DNA from: Alphaproteobacteria bacterium TMED62
Lineage (GTDB): Bacteria; Pseudomonadota; Alphaproteobacteria; TMED109
Length of the DNA: 32,205 nt
Direction: 5' to 3'
Assembly (NCBI GenBank): GCA_002170595.1
Contig: NHDP01000006.1
Location: 53,261 to 85,465, forward strand
Of the stretch, positions 24,829 through 32,205 are shown in pieces (position 1 is the first letter of the stretch; every line of letters starts with the position of its first letter). A program made the translations under genes and the position numbers. The notes under the pieces were generated by a model that was not told the origin of the DNA, did not search any database, and saw nothing but the letters and a program-made list of their open reading frames with translations.

Positions 24829-26355
24829 ATGCTTCTAAGAACTAGACTCAATTTAATATTTTTGTTTGTTTTGGCTTTAATAGGTAGCTCATTATTTATC
24901 ACAAGTTTTATAATCTCGAACTATTTTAACAATAGAGTTCTGATAAGTGAGGTTAATGGCAGTCAAGCAATTTGGAATAAAATTCAATTAAATTCTTTCG
25001 AAAAAATGGCATTTTATGCATATGACGACATACCAGGAAAGCCTTCTATTTGGAGATTAAGAGGCAAAAGAAGTCCTATTGAAGCAGTTAGGTCAAAAGA
25101 TAAAAGGACATTAAATAGAACAATTGGTCCAATGTTCAAAAGCTTAAATGAGTCAGGTATTCTCGATTTTTTAATTATTTCTAACACTGATGAAATTATT
25201 TTTACAAAAGGAACAAAAGAAAAAAAAATTAATAAAATATTAGATGTTTCAGAAATTATTTATAAAGAAAAAATTAACTCTTTATTTTTAAAAATTGATA
25301 ACAAACTAGCATTCATTGTTAATTTCCCTATTTATGTAAATGCTAGAATAGTAGGAAGGGTGTACTATGGAAAGTGGATTGACTCCCTTTTAGAAGAAGT
25401 AAAAGAAAGTTCTAAAAATGAAGTAATAATTTTAGATAAAAATAAAGAAATTTTATTTACTACAAACTCTAATTTAAACTTTCCTAAAATTAAAGAAATT
25501 GCTGTGGCTGGATCACCAGATATTACTAAAGTAAATAATTCTTATTTTTTAATAAGCCAAATTCAAGTAAAAGAGTATTTAAATAATCCAATATTTATTG
25601 GACTCATTAAAGATATAAGCAAAATAAGAAAAAAAGAACTTCTATATTCATTTTCGATTATATCAGCAATAATACTATTGTTATTAGCTACTGCGGGTGT
25701 AATAAATTTATTATTGTACCGGAACTTCAAGCCTTTATACAGTGCAATGGATGTTCTAAATGGATTAAGTAAAGGCATTACAGACAAAAAAGTAATTGGA
25801 AATGCTTCTGGAGAAGTTGGACAAATAGCAAAAGCAGTTGAAGCTTTTAGGAAAAGTATTGTTAGTGCAAATACTGACGCTTTAACAAACTTACCTAATA
25901 GAAGAAATATACTGTCAAAAATTGAAATTGCACTAGAAGAATATAAGCTAAATAAATCTAATATTTTTTCAATAATTATTTCAGATATTGATAATTTTAA
26001 AAGTTTTAATGATACCTATGGACATAATGCTGGCGATGACGTCCTTAAAAGAGTAGCAAGCTCAGTTAAAAAAGTAATAAGAGAAAAAGATATATTTGCT
26101 AGATATGGTGGCGAAGAATTTTTAACGTTTGTAAACAATTCTGATAAAGAAGCAGCTTATTTAGTTTCTGAAAGAATAAGAAAAGCTATTTCTGAAACAA
26201 AAATTAATTTAAATGGCGAAGATAAACAGATAACTGTAACTTTAGGCATTGCAAATATTACAGAGAGTGAGCATATTTCGTCTTTACTAGAATTAGCTGA
26301 TAAAAGACTTTATGACGGTAAAAAAAGAGGAAAGAATATTTCAGTGAAAGAGTAG
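24829..26355 (+). CDS. Membrane diguanylate cyclase (GGDEF) with periplasmic sensor
   Basis: A 508-residue sensor protein: an N-terminal transmembrane helix (about 8-30), a periplasmic region of about 240 residues resembling a CACHE/PAS-like sensor, a second helix (about 273-293), a short HAMP-like linker, then a GGDEF domain. The domain starts near DALTNLPNRRN and includes DIDNFKSFNDTYGHNAGDD and RYGGEEF (GGEEF at 427-431, catalytically competent). REKD at 418-421, five residues before GGEEF, is a product-inhibition I-site (RxxD). It makes c-di-GMP from two GTP. Its stop is next to the stop of a convergent EAL gene, with zero bases between. Confidence 0.93.
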   Translation: MLLRTRLNLIFLFVLALIGSSLFITSFIISNYFNNRVLISEVNGSQAIWNKIQLNSFEKMAFYAYDDIPGKPSIWRLRGKRSPIEAVRSKDKRTLNRTIGPMFKSLNESGILDFLIISNTDEIIFTKGTKEKKINKILDVSEIIYKEKINSLFLKIDNKLAFIVNFPIYVNARIVGRVYYGKWIDSLLEEVKESSKNEVIILDKNKEILFTTNSNLNFPKIKEIAVAGSPDITKVNNSYFLISQIQVKEYLNNPIFIGLIKDISKIRKKELLYSFSIISAIILLLLATAGVINLLLYRNFKPLYSAMDVLNGLSKGITDKKVIGNASGEVGQIAKAVEAFRKSIVSANTDALTNLPNRRNILSKIEIALEEYKLNKSNIFSIIISDIDNFKSFNDTYGHNAGDDVLKRVASSVKKVIREKDIFARYGGEEFLTFVNNSDKEAAYLVSERIRKAISETKINLNGEDKQITVTLGIANITESEHISSLLELADKRLYDGKKRGKNISVKE

Positions 26356-27348
26356 TTATAGAATTCTGGGCTTTCCTATAAACCATCCTTGCCCAAATTT
26401 AACACCTAGTTTTTTAGCTTGTAACAAGTCACTTTTATTTTCTATACCTTCAGCTAAAACAGAAAAACCAATACTTTTTCCTATATCCACAATACCTTTT
26501 ATTAATGTTTTAGTATATTTGTTTTTAATATCAAATATAAATGACTTATCTAACTTTACTAAATCAATTGGTAATATTGCTAACCTTCTTATATTTGCAT
26601 AACCTGAACCAAAATCATCCATTGCAATTAAAAATTTATCTTTTTTTAATTTAATTAATGATTCTATCATATTTTTATTAGATATGATCTTATGACTTTC
26701 AGTAATTTCAATTCCAATGAATTTAGGGTTGAGATCATTATTTTTAATTAGTTTAACAAATTTATTATAAAAAATTTTAGCTTCTAATAGTTCAGCTGAT
26801 ACATTAATCCAATTTATTTCTTTATTATGCTCTTTTCTAAATATAGCTACTTTTTGTAGTATGTTTGGCAATAATATATTTAATTGATAATTACTATTAA
26901 TAACCGGCATAAAGTGCTCATTTGATATTTGAGAGCCATCTCTTAAATACATACGAGCTAGGTATTCATAACCAGATATAGATAAATTATTTAAATTGTA
27001 CTGTTTTTGTACAGCAAATTTAATATTACCTTTTGTAAAGCATTCCATACCTTCTTTTAAAGCTAAAATATACTTAATCTGCTCATCATTAATTTTATAA
27101 ATACTATTCTTATTATTTTTAATTAATAATTGGCTACAATAGGAAATACTTTCTTTATTTATTTTTAAGTTTAAATAAAAATTATTTTTACTACTTTTTA
27201 ATGTGATGTTATTTTTTAAATTATATTCATTTAAAAAATTAAACAAATTGTTAAAATAATTATTACTCCAAATAATTTGATTTTTATTTACTTGGAATAT
27301 TGCTGCCTTTGAAGAGAGCAATTTACTTTTTAAATAAGAAATACTCAT
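26356..27348 (-). CDS. c-di-GMP phosphodiesterase (EAL domain)
   Basis: A 330-residue protein: an N-terminal ~90 residues that look PAS-like (AAIFQVNKNQIIWSNNYF), then an EAL domain. The signature is EYL instead of EAL (GYEYLARM, Glu128). The other catalytic and metal residues are present: Asn182 (INVS), Glu214 (IEITE), DDFGSGY with Asp244-245, Lys265 (VKLDKSF), Glu300 (AEGIE) and Gln320 (FGQGWFIGKP). It should therefore hydrolyse c-di-GMP to pGpG. Its ATG follows directly on the PilZ gene stop, giving a two-gene operon; the GGDEF gene is convergent. Confidence 0.93.
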   Translation of the reverse strand: MSISYLKSKLLSSKAAIFQVNKNQIIWSNNYFNNLFNFLNEYNLKNNITLKSSKNNFYLNLKINKESISYCSQLLIKNNKNSIYKINDEQIKYILALKEGMECFTKGNIKFAVQKQYNLNNLSISGYEYLARMYLRDGSQISNEHFMPVINSNYQLNILLPNILQKVAIFRKEHNKEINWINVSAELLEAKIFYNKFVKLIKNNDLNPKFIGIEITESHKIISNKNMIESLIKLKKDKFLIAMDDFGSGYANIRRLAILPIDLVKLDKSFIFDIKNKYTKTLIKGIVDIGKSIGFSVLAEGIENKSDLLQAKKLGVKFGQGWFIGKPRIL

Positions 27349-27672
27349 TTATATTAGACCTTTTTTTCTCATCTCATCATAAAAAGCTAATGAAAATTTT
27401 TTAAAATCATCATCCTCTACAAATTCGAATGCCATAAAGTTTTTTTCAGAATCTACTCTTACTACTTTTGCAGTTATTTCCCAACCAACATTTTTTTCAG
27501 ATACTGGAAAAATTAATATTAATCTTATTTTGGCATCCTTTTCTGGAGGATCAATTGTGCCAATTTCCACGCCAGTTCCACCTAAACTAAAGTCAATAAG
27601 CTTCAGGTGTTGTTTATTGTAAAAAACCTGAACAGGCAGTTTATGTCTAGCATGTTGTCTAGTTACACTCAT
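27349..27672 (-). CDS. PilZ-domain c-di-GMP receptor
   Basis: A 107-residue, single-domain PilZ protein. It has the RxxxR arm (RQHAR, Arg5 and Arg9) and the D-x-S-x-x-G motif (DFSLGG, Asp27 to Gly32), which together hold the c-di-GMP molecule. VRVDSEKNFMAFEFVEDDD resembles the C-terminal strand of the family. It is the first gene of an operon with the EAL protein, with no spacer. It probably transmits c-di-GMP level to an unidentified partner. A 98 bp spacer separates it from the next gene upstream. Confidence 0.9.
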   Translation of the reverse strand: MSVTRQHARHKLPVQVFYNKQHLKLIDFSLGGTGVEIGTIDPPEKDAKIRLILIFPVSEKNVGWEITAKVVRVDSEKNFMAFEFVEDDDFKKFSLAFYDEMRKKGLI

Positions 27673-27770
27673 TTTTTGAGTATAAGGTAATATTACAAAT
27701 ATTTAAATTATATTTATTAATTAATTTATATTTAGATAACACTTTTTAAATAGCTTTTATATATTTCGAA

Positions 27771-28916
27771 TTATAGTGCAGCTTTATATATAGCTAAAGC
27801 ATCCTCATAATTTAATTTTCTAGGGTTATTCATTAAAAGTCTTTCTTGTTTCATAGCGTCTTTTGCTAAATTAGGTATGTCTTTAATATTTATTCCAACT
27901 TCATTTAAACAATTGGGTATTTTCAAATCTATAATTAATTTTTCAATGCCATATATAAAGTCATCTACAGTTGGATTTTTATTCTTAAGGTCTGGAATAC
28001 AGTCAGGTGCTATTTCACAATACATATCTTTTACATCTTTACTATTAAATTTTAATACTTGTGATAAAACTAATGAATTAGACAAACCATGAGGAACATG
28101 AAACTGTGCGCCTATGGGATATGCTAAAGCATGCACAGCTGCACAAGGTGCGTTAGCAAATGCCATTCCTGCAAGCATAGATCCGAGTAACATATTTTCT
28201 CTTGCTTTTTTATTCCGAGGTTCTTCAACTGCAACCCTTATGTTTCCTCCTAGCAAAAAAAGAGCTTTTTTAGCTAGAGCATCTGATATAGGATTTTTTT
28301 TAAATTTTGTGGTGTAAGCCTCAATAGCATGAACCATAGCGTCTATACCAGAGTAAGCAGTAATATTTTTAGGTAGTCCAAGTGTTAACTCTGCATCTAA
28401 AATAGCTATATCAGCATATAAAAGGGGATCTACTATACCCATTTTCTGCTCACTTTTAAGAGTAAAAATTGCTATAGGAGTTACCTCCGAACCAGTACCT
28501 GAAGTTGTTGGTATTTGAATTAAGGGCGATCTACTATTTTTTAAATTATTAAGACCATAACAATTCTTTATTTTAATATTATTAATACTAAAATAAGCTA
28601 CAGCTTTTGCTACATCCATCGAACTACCTCCCCCGAAACCTATAACACCATCAGCGTTAAAATTTTTATATATATTTACGGCTTCAAAAATATTATCCTC
28701 AGGTGGATCTGGTAATACTTTTTTGTATACACGTGGTATAATATTTTTACTTTTTAATTTTTTTTCTATCTCTTCTATAAAACCTAAATTATAAAATGCT
28801 TCATCTGTAATGATTATAGGTCTTTTTATATTTAATTGACTACAAAAATCAGATAAAAGAGATACTTTTCCTGTGCCTGATTCAATTATTGGTACTGTCT
28901 GAAAATTAAGAAACAT
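27771..28916 (-). CDS. Iron-containing alcohol dehydrogenase family protein
   Basis: A group III (iron-type) alcohol dehydrogenase of 381 residues, acting on NAD(P) and a small alcohol, aldehyde or hydroxyacid. GFGGGSSMDVAKA (93-105) is the NAD-binding block; PTTSGTGSEVT follows at 137-146. Metal ligands are Asp192 and His196 (IDAMVHAIEAY), His262 (VHALAYP) and His276 (VPHGLSN). The substrate cannot be read from the sequence. The start is ATG at 28916 with no overlap; a 277 bp region separates it from the divergent SDR gene. Confidence 0.93.
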   Translation of the reverse strand: MFLNFQTVPIIESGTGKVSLLSDFCSQLNIKRPIIITDEAFYNLGFIEEIEKKLKSKNIIPRVYKKVLPDPPEDNIFEAVNIYKNFNADGVIGFGGGSSMDVAKAVAYFSINNIKIKNCYGLNNLKNSRSPLIQIPTTSGTGSEVTPIAIFTLKSEQKMGIVDPLLYADIAILDAELTLGLPKNITAYSGIDAMVHAIEAYTTKFKKNPISDALAKKALFLLGGNIRVAVEEPRNKKARENMLLGSMLAGMAFANAPCAAVHALAYPIGAQFHVPHGLSNSLVLSQVLKFNSKDVKDMYCEIAPDCIPDLKNKNPTVDDFIYGIEKLIIDLKIPNCLNEVGINIKDIPNLAKDAMKQERLLMNNPRKLNYEDALAIYKAAL

Positions 28917-29117
28917 ATATATATTTTAACAATTATATATTAAATATCAACGCAGTATAATTAATAATAAAAATTTTTATTCAACTAAATTTTTAACATA
29001 CATTTGCTTCTAAAAAAGAATTTTCAGCATTTTATTTAAATAGTATATTTGCTTTTATAAGTAAGATATTTTAAAATATTTTTTAGTACTTTATGTACAA
29101 AAATTATTGTTTTCTAC

Positions 29118-29146
29118 TTGAAAGTAAAAATCTGTTTTTTTTTAAT
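29118..29146 (+). promoter_or_regulatory. Sigma70-like promoter for the FabG-like gene
   Basis: TTGAAA (29118-29123) and TTTAAT (29141-29146) with exactly 17 bp between them lie about 48 bp upstream of the apparent ATT start. It is a candidate by sequence only. Confidence 0.4.
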
Positions 29147-29182
29147 CTAAATAATATAAAATTATGTAAATTTAAAACATCT

Positions 29183-29196
29183 AGGAGTAAAAAATT
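29183..29196 (+). promoter_or_regulatory. Shine-Dalgarno preceding an ATT start codon
   Basis: AGGAG at 29183-29187 is 6 nt before ATT at 29194. This is the only plausible start between the in-frame stop at 29188-29190 and the conserved SDR N-terminus. It decides the start of the FabG-like reductase. Confidence 0.65.
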
Positions 29197-29952
29197 TATA
29201 GAAAAGAATTTAAAGGAAGAGTTGCATTAGTTACAGGTGCATCAAGAGGTATAGGTAAGACTATAGCTATTGAAATAGCTAAAATGGGTGGATCAGTAGC
29301 TATAAATTATAATTCTAATAAAAAGTTAGCTAAAGAAACTCTTAAAATTGTAAAAAGTTTCGATGTAAATGCTGATATCTTTAAGGCAGATGTTTCTAAA
29401 GAAAAAGATATAAAATTTTTAATTAAAAATACAGAAAAAAAAATAGGCCCTATTGATTTTTTAGTAACAAATGCTGGCATTTTACACTTATCTAAAAATT
29501 TTTTAGATTTAGATTATAAAATATGGAAAAAAACTATGTCTACAAATGTTGATGGCACATTACTTCCAATTAAGGAAGTACTGCCTGGGATGATTAAAAG
29601 AAAATTTGGAAGAATTGTATGTATATCATCCATTGCTGGGTTAGGTAAACGACCAAATATGATTGCTTATGCTACTTCTAAAGCTGCAGTAATTGCTTTG
29701 GCAAGAAATTTAGCCGAGGCTGTTGCTCCTCATGTTAGAATAAATACTGTAGCTCCTGGGCTAATTGAAACTGATATGGCAAAAGCCTTCAATAAAAAAA
29801 TAAAAAAAACTATAATTGAGGATACGCCATTAAAAAGATTAGGCTCTACGAAAGATATAGCAAAAACAGTAATATATTTATTATCAAGTCAATCTGCATT
29901 TACTACAGGACAAACCTTAATTACTGATGGAGGAAAAGTAGCTTTACCTTAA
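29194..29952 (+). CDS. FabG-like short-chain dehydrogenase/reductase, apparent ATT start
   Basis: Classical SDR of the 3-oxoacyl-ACP reductase (FabG) type, NAD(P)H-dependent. The ORF track gives 222 aa from ATG 29284, but that lacks the cofactor loop. The frame upstream encodes FKGRVALVTGASRGIGK, the complete Rossmann motif TGxxxGIG (residues 14-21 in the extended protein). The only start in reach is ATT at 29194, six nt after AGGAG, giving 252 aa, a normal length. Other marks are VTNAGIL, the catalytic Ser (ISSIAG, Ser146), Tyr159 and Lys163 (AYATSK), and INTVAPGLIETDM. It is divergent from the iron-type alcohol dehydrogenase and is unlikely to be the main FabG, which is normally in the fab cluster. 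Confidence 0.88.
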   Translation: MYRKEFKGRVALVTGASRGIGKTIAIEIAKMGGSVAINYNSNKKLAKETLKIVKSFDVNADIFKADVSKEKDIKFLIKNTEKKIGPIDFLVTNAGILHLSKNFLDLDYKIWKKTMSTNVDGTLLPIKEVLPGMIKRKFGRIVCISSIAGLGKRPNMIAYATSKAAVIALARNLAEAVAPHVRINTVAPGLIETDMAKAFNKKIKKTIIEDTPLKRLGSTKDIAKTVIYLLSSQSAFTTGQTLITDGGKVALP

Positions 29953-30227
29953 AAATTTTTAAAAATAATAATATATCTTATTGTTTTTATTAGTTATTTT
30001 ATAGTTGTAATAAATGATTATACTTTTTTGTATTTTAGCAATGATACCATTATAAACTATAAATATTTATATAAAAATAATATAGCTTTAAAAAAAAAAT
30101 TAATTAATAATAGTAAAAATAGCTCATAGGTAATTTTTATAGATATAAATTGATTATATTAGAAATAAAACATAGTAAAGTTTTTTAAGTACTTGTATTT
30201 ATTAATTAAAGAAAACATAATAAAAAA

Positions 30228-30536
30228 ATGAAATTTCATTGGTTAATAAAATACTATATATCTTGTTTTGCTGTAATTTTTTTTATTTTATTTTATATTG
30301 AAAATAAGGAGCCATTTGTTAACTGGAATCTCTATCCTTATGTTAAAGAAAAAAAAATCAAAGAAAATATCTTTAATAAGGATTGTAAGAAATTAAAAGT
30401 TTTTTATTTTAAAGAATTCAGTTTGAATTATAAAAAAAGCTTTTTTGGTTATAATATAAGAAAAGATAAAAAATCTATTAGAGGTTTAAATCTTTTAAGA
30501 TATTTAGATTATCATATTAAAAAAAATAAATGTTAA
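30228..30536 (+). CDS. Small membrane-anchored hypothetical protein
   Basis: A 102-residue product I do not recognise. An N-terminal hydrophobic helix (YYISCFAVIFFILFYI, residues 9-24) is followed by a basic, Lys/Tyr/Phe-rich region with Cys53 and Cys102. The helix may be an uncleaved anchor. There is no Shine-Dalgarno, and the composition is close to AT-rich background, so it may be a chance ORF. It is convergent with the NTF2-like gene, 11 bp away. Confidence 0.4.
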   Translation: MKFHWLIKYYISCFAVIFFILFYIENKEPFVNWNLYPYVKEKKIKENIFNKDCKKLKVFYFKEFSLNYKKSFFGYNIRKDKKSIRGLNLLRYLDYHIKKNKC

Positions 30537-30547
30537 ATTAAAATAAT

Positions 30548-31033
30548 TTAATTATTATTAAAAGGTAATGACGAATGATGAAAAATTATTTTTAATTTAT
30601 TTTCATCTTGATCTAGCATATACCCAAAAGAATACTCTACTTTTGTTTTATTTTCTTTATAATCTGTAAATATATAATTACCCATAGAAATTAATACATT
30701 TTCAAACTTTGCAAAATCAAAATTATTATATTCAATATTTTTCCATGGTTCTAGAGCAAAACCCTTATCTTCTAAAGATACTTTATTATATCCAATAAAA
30801 TATGAAATAAACTCATCTTTTGTTTTTCTAAATTGTTTATGACTTGCTTTTGTGGGTTTAAATAATATTTTTCCTTTTTTAAAAAAATATAATTCGTCTA
30901 TAAAAGTTTTAGTAATAGTAACATAATCTTTTTTTTCTAAGTATGCTTTACCAATGTTAATAACATTATCTGCCCAGCATTGTTGGATAGTAGCTATTTT
31001 ATTAATAATTTCTTTTGATGATACATTTAACAA
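30548..31033 (-). CDS. NTF2/SnoaL-like protein
   Basis: A 161-residue cytoplasmic protein of the SnoaL/NTF2-like (CaMKII association domain-like) fold. IATIQQCWADNVINIGKAYLEKKDY, ILFKPTKASHKQFRKT, EDKGFALEPWKNI, MGNYIFTDY and the C-terminal LKIIFHHSSLPF are recognisable blocks. Homologues are often annotated 'phosphoribosyl-AMP cyclohydrolase', but the protein lacks the zinc and catalytic features expected of HisI, so I regard that name as an error. Its role is unknown; such proteins form small dimers with a hydrophobic pocket. The start ATG lies 7 bp inside the end of the upstream zinc-finger gene, so the two are coupled. Confidence 0.75.
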   Translation of the reverse strand: MLNVSSKEIINKIATIQQCWADNVINIGKAYLEKKDYVTITKTFIDELYFFKKGKILFKPTKASHKQFRKTKDEFISYFIGYNKVSLEDKGFALEPWKNIEYNNFDFAKFENVLISMGNYIFTDYKENKTKVEYSFGYMLDQDENKLKIIFHHSSLPFNNN

Positions 31034-31239
31034 ATTTCACCTTTATAAATAAAGAGATCTTTTGTATATATATCTGCATCTTTTGATAATTTAAAACAGG
31101 TATTAGTGTAATTACAGACTATATATCCAACTTTTGGGTTAATTTTGTAATAAACTCTAGGGTGACCAGCTTCAGTAGCAATATAAGTTGTATCGACTTC
31201 AATAATAGTATCAAATTTTTTTTCTAAATTAATTTTCAT
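31027..31239 (-). CDS. CHCC zinc-finger-like small protein, altered site
   Basis: A 70-residue protein. AGHPRVYYKINPKVGYIVCNYTNTCF matches the core of the CHCC zinc-finger family (H-P-R-V-Y then C..C), the domain shared by bacterial short proteins and the NDUFS6 subunit of complex I. In the usual motif the last two Cys are two residues apart (CPYC). Here they are in CNYTNTC with five between, and the expected first Cys ahead of the His is not seen, so zinc binding is uncertain. The 7 bp overlap with the NTF2-like gene indicates an operon. Function unknown. Confidence 0.65.
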   Translation of the reverse strand: MKINLEKKFDTIIEVDTTYIATEAGHPRVYYKINPKVGYIVCNYTNTCFKLSKDADIYTKDLFIYKGEIC

Positions 31240-31394
31240 ATTAAAAATTTAACTAATTTAAATTGTTTGTCAAAAAAAACTTTCAATCATTTCTTAACTA
31301 TTATAATCATAAAATATTATTTTAATTTAGGTGAATAAACTATATTATTTACAAAAATTGTTGTTTGATACCTTTTTATTACTATAATCTCATT

Positions 31395-31874
31395 ATGCAT
31401 TATTTAATTATTTTAGTTTTTTTTATAATAACAAATATTTTAACAGCTGAAGATTATATAATTGAATTTCAGGCTAAGGTTGAAAACTTAAAGGAATTTA
31501 ATATATCTAAGTATGAAAAATTTAGAAATTATGATTTAGTTGGTACTTTTACCGATAATTATGGCAATTATGGTAAGGCTAATGTTATTGTAATATCGGA
31601 TGTTAAAGATGGTAAGTTATTAAGGCTAGATGCAACTAGTGAAAATATTTATTCTAACAATGAAAGACTTTATATGAGAGGCATTAGGGAAAAAAGCGAT
31701 ATTGATGCTGGTATAGCATATAATATTGTTATAGGTGCTAGTAAAAAATTTGAATCCTTAATAGGAATTAAATGTACAACCAGTGTGAGATATTTTGAAG
31801 ATGCTATTTTTGGAATACAAAAGTGCAAGTTATCGCAAGATATGACTTCTATATTAAAAAACAGTAATAATTAA
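31395..31874 (+). CDS. Secreted protein of unknown function
   Basis: An exported product that I cannot assign to a family. The ORF track starts at TTG 31365; the in-frame ATG at 31395 starts directly with a signal peptide (MHYLIILVFFIITNILTA, cleavage before EDY), giving 159 aa. The mature part looks beta-rich with strand-like segments (DYIIEFQAKV, YDLVGTFTDNYG, ANVIVISDVKDG) and Cys in GIKCTTS and IQKCKL that may pair. It is divergent from the zinc-finger gene and convergent with the TIGR03643-like gene, with 26 bp to it. Confidence 0.65.
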   Translation: MHYLIILVFFIITNILTAEDYIIEFQAKVENLKEFNISKYEKFRNYDLVGTFTDNYGNYGKANVIVISDVKDGKLLRLDATSENIYSNNERLYMRGIREKSDIDAGIAYNIVIGASKKFESLIGIKCTTSVRYFEDAIFGIQKCKLSQDMTSILKNSNN

Positions 31875-31900
31875 CGTTAATTATAAGTATATGCAGACAT

Positions 31901-32110
31901 TTATTTATAAAAATCTCTTCTAGAGGAAAACTGTTTTACTCTTTTTCTCCATGCCTTATAGGATTTTTCTTTTAAATTTTCTCTCATTAATTTTTTAACA
32001 TCTTTTTCTTTAATACCATATTGATACTCAATTTGCTTAAAACTTATATGATCAGATAAGGCCATTTCAATAATTTCACTTTTTTCACTATCTAAAAATA
32101 TTTTCTTCAT
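31901..32110 (-). CDS. TIGR03643/DUF2805 family protein
   Basis: A 69-residue basic protein. DSEKSEIIEMALSDHISFKQIEYQYGIKEKDVKKLMR is a helix-turn-helix-like segment, and the C-terminal SYKAWRKRVKQFSSRRDF is the mark of this small family. The fold suggests DNA or RNA binding, but no function has been established to my knowledge. The length is normal for the family. It is the last gene of the window, transcribed away from the right edge; 95 bp upstream of it show no gene. Confidence 0.85.
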   Translation of the reverse strand: MKKIFLDSEKSEIIEMALSDHISFKQIEYQYGIKEKDVKKLMRENLKEKSYKAWRKRVKQFSSRRDFYK

Positions 32111-32205
32111 AAATATTAAGTTTATAATTAATTAATTTGATATTTCGTTTGAGTGTAGAAAAATCTCTTGATATTTTTATAGTATGTATTCATATCTAAA
32201 TAATA

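Noticed and set aside
29093-29229. ATG-started frame upstream of the FabG-like gene
   Set aside because: It runs out of frame into the conserved SDR N-terminus and has low-complexity Lys/Asn/Phe composition; the SDR frame is the real one.
30548-31033. Phosphoribosyl-AMP cyclohydrolase (HisI) as the product name
   Set aside because: Similar proteins carry that name in databases, but the sequence pattern is NTF2/SnoaL-like and the expected HisI zinc and catalytic residues are not visible.
1-32205. CRISPR arrays, tRNA or rRNA genes, insertion sequences
   Set aside because: I saw no regularly spaced repeats, no tRNA-like cloverleaf, and no transposase or terminal inverted repeats.

Overview
The window is about 32 kb of very AT-rich DNA with dense coding, short spacers and many 1-11 bp gene overlaps. 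The gene order tsf-pyrH-frr-uppS-cdsA-dxr-rseP-bamA-ompH-lpxD-fabZ-lpxA-lpxI-lpxB, with LpxI in place of LpxH, is typical of Alphaproteobacteria. The AT bias, compactness, TRAP solute-binding proteins and IorAB-type molybdenum enzymes suggest a free-living, probably marine, streamlined alphaproteobacterium (SAR11, HIMB59 or AEGEAN-169-like). That placement is an inference; no marker in the window fixes the clade.

Region 1 (1-12400, + strand) is one long housekeeping run. It covers the end of translation factor Tsf, UMP kinase, ribosome recycling, undecaprenyl-PP and CDP-diacylglycerol synthesis, the MEP isoprenoid enzyme Dxr, the RseP protease, outer-membrane assembly (BamA, Skp/OmpH), and lipid A synthesis from LpxD to LpxB. 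Region 2 (12413-16899, - strand) holds a secreted unknown, two paralogous TRAP-type 2-oxoacid-like binding proteins without membrane subunits, a small membrane protein and a DoxX-like protein. It includes the only gene-poor stretch over 300 bp (14277-14851).

Region 3 (16994-24784, + strand) looks like a periplasmic redox module: a cupredoxin, a secreted unknown, a DsrE-like protein, one [2Fe-2S] subunit (IorA type), two tandem paralogous molybdopterin subunits (IorB type) each with a Tat signal, and a monohaem cytochrome c. Region 4 (24829-27672) is a c-di-GMP set: a membrane GGDEF cyclase facing an EAL phosphodiesterase-PilZ pair. Region 5 (27771-32205) has an iron-type alcohol dehydrogenase divergent from a FabG-like reductase, then small proteins (CHCC zinc-finger-like, NTF2-like, a TIGR03643/DUF2805-like protein and unknowns).

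The most notable observation is that two genes, cdsA and the FabG-like reductase, have conserved N-termini reaching upstream of any ATG/GTG/TTG. Both appear to start at ATT. In the reductase the ATT sits 6 nt after an AGGAG Shine-Dalgarno sequence; in cdsA it overlaps the uppS stop as TAATT. The ORF track truncates both proteins.
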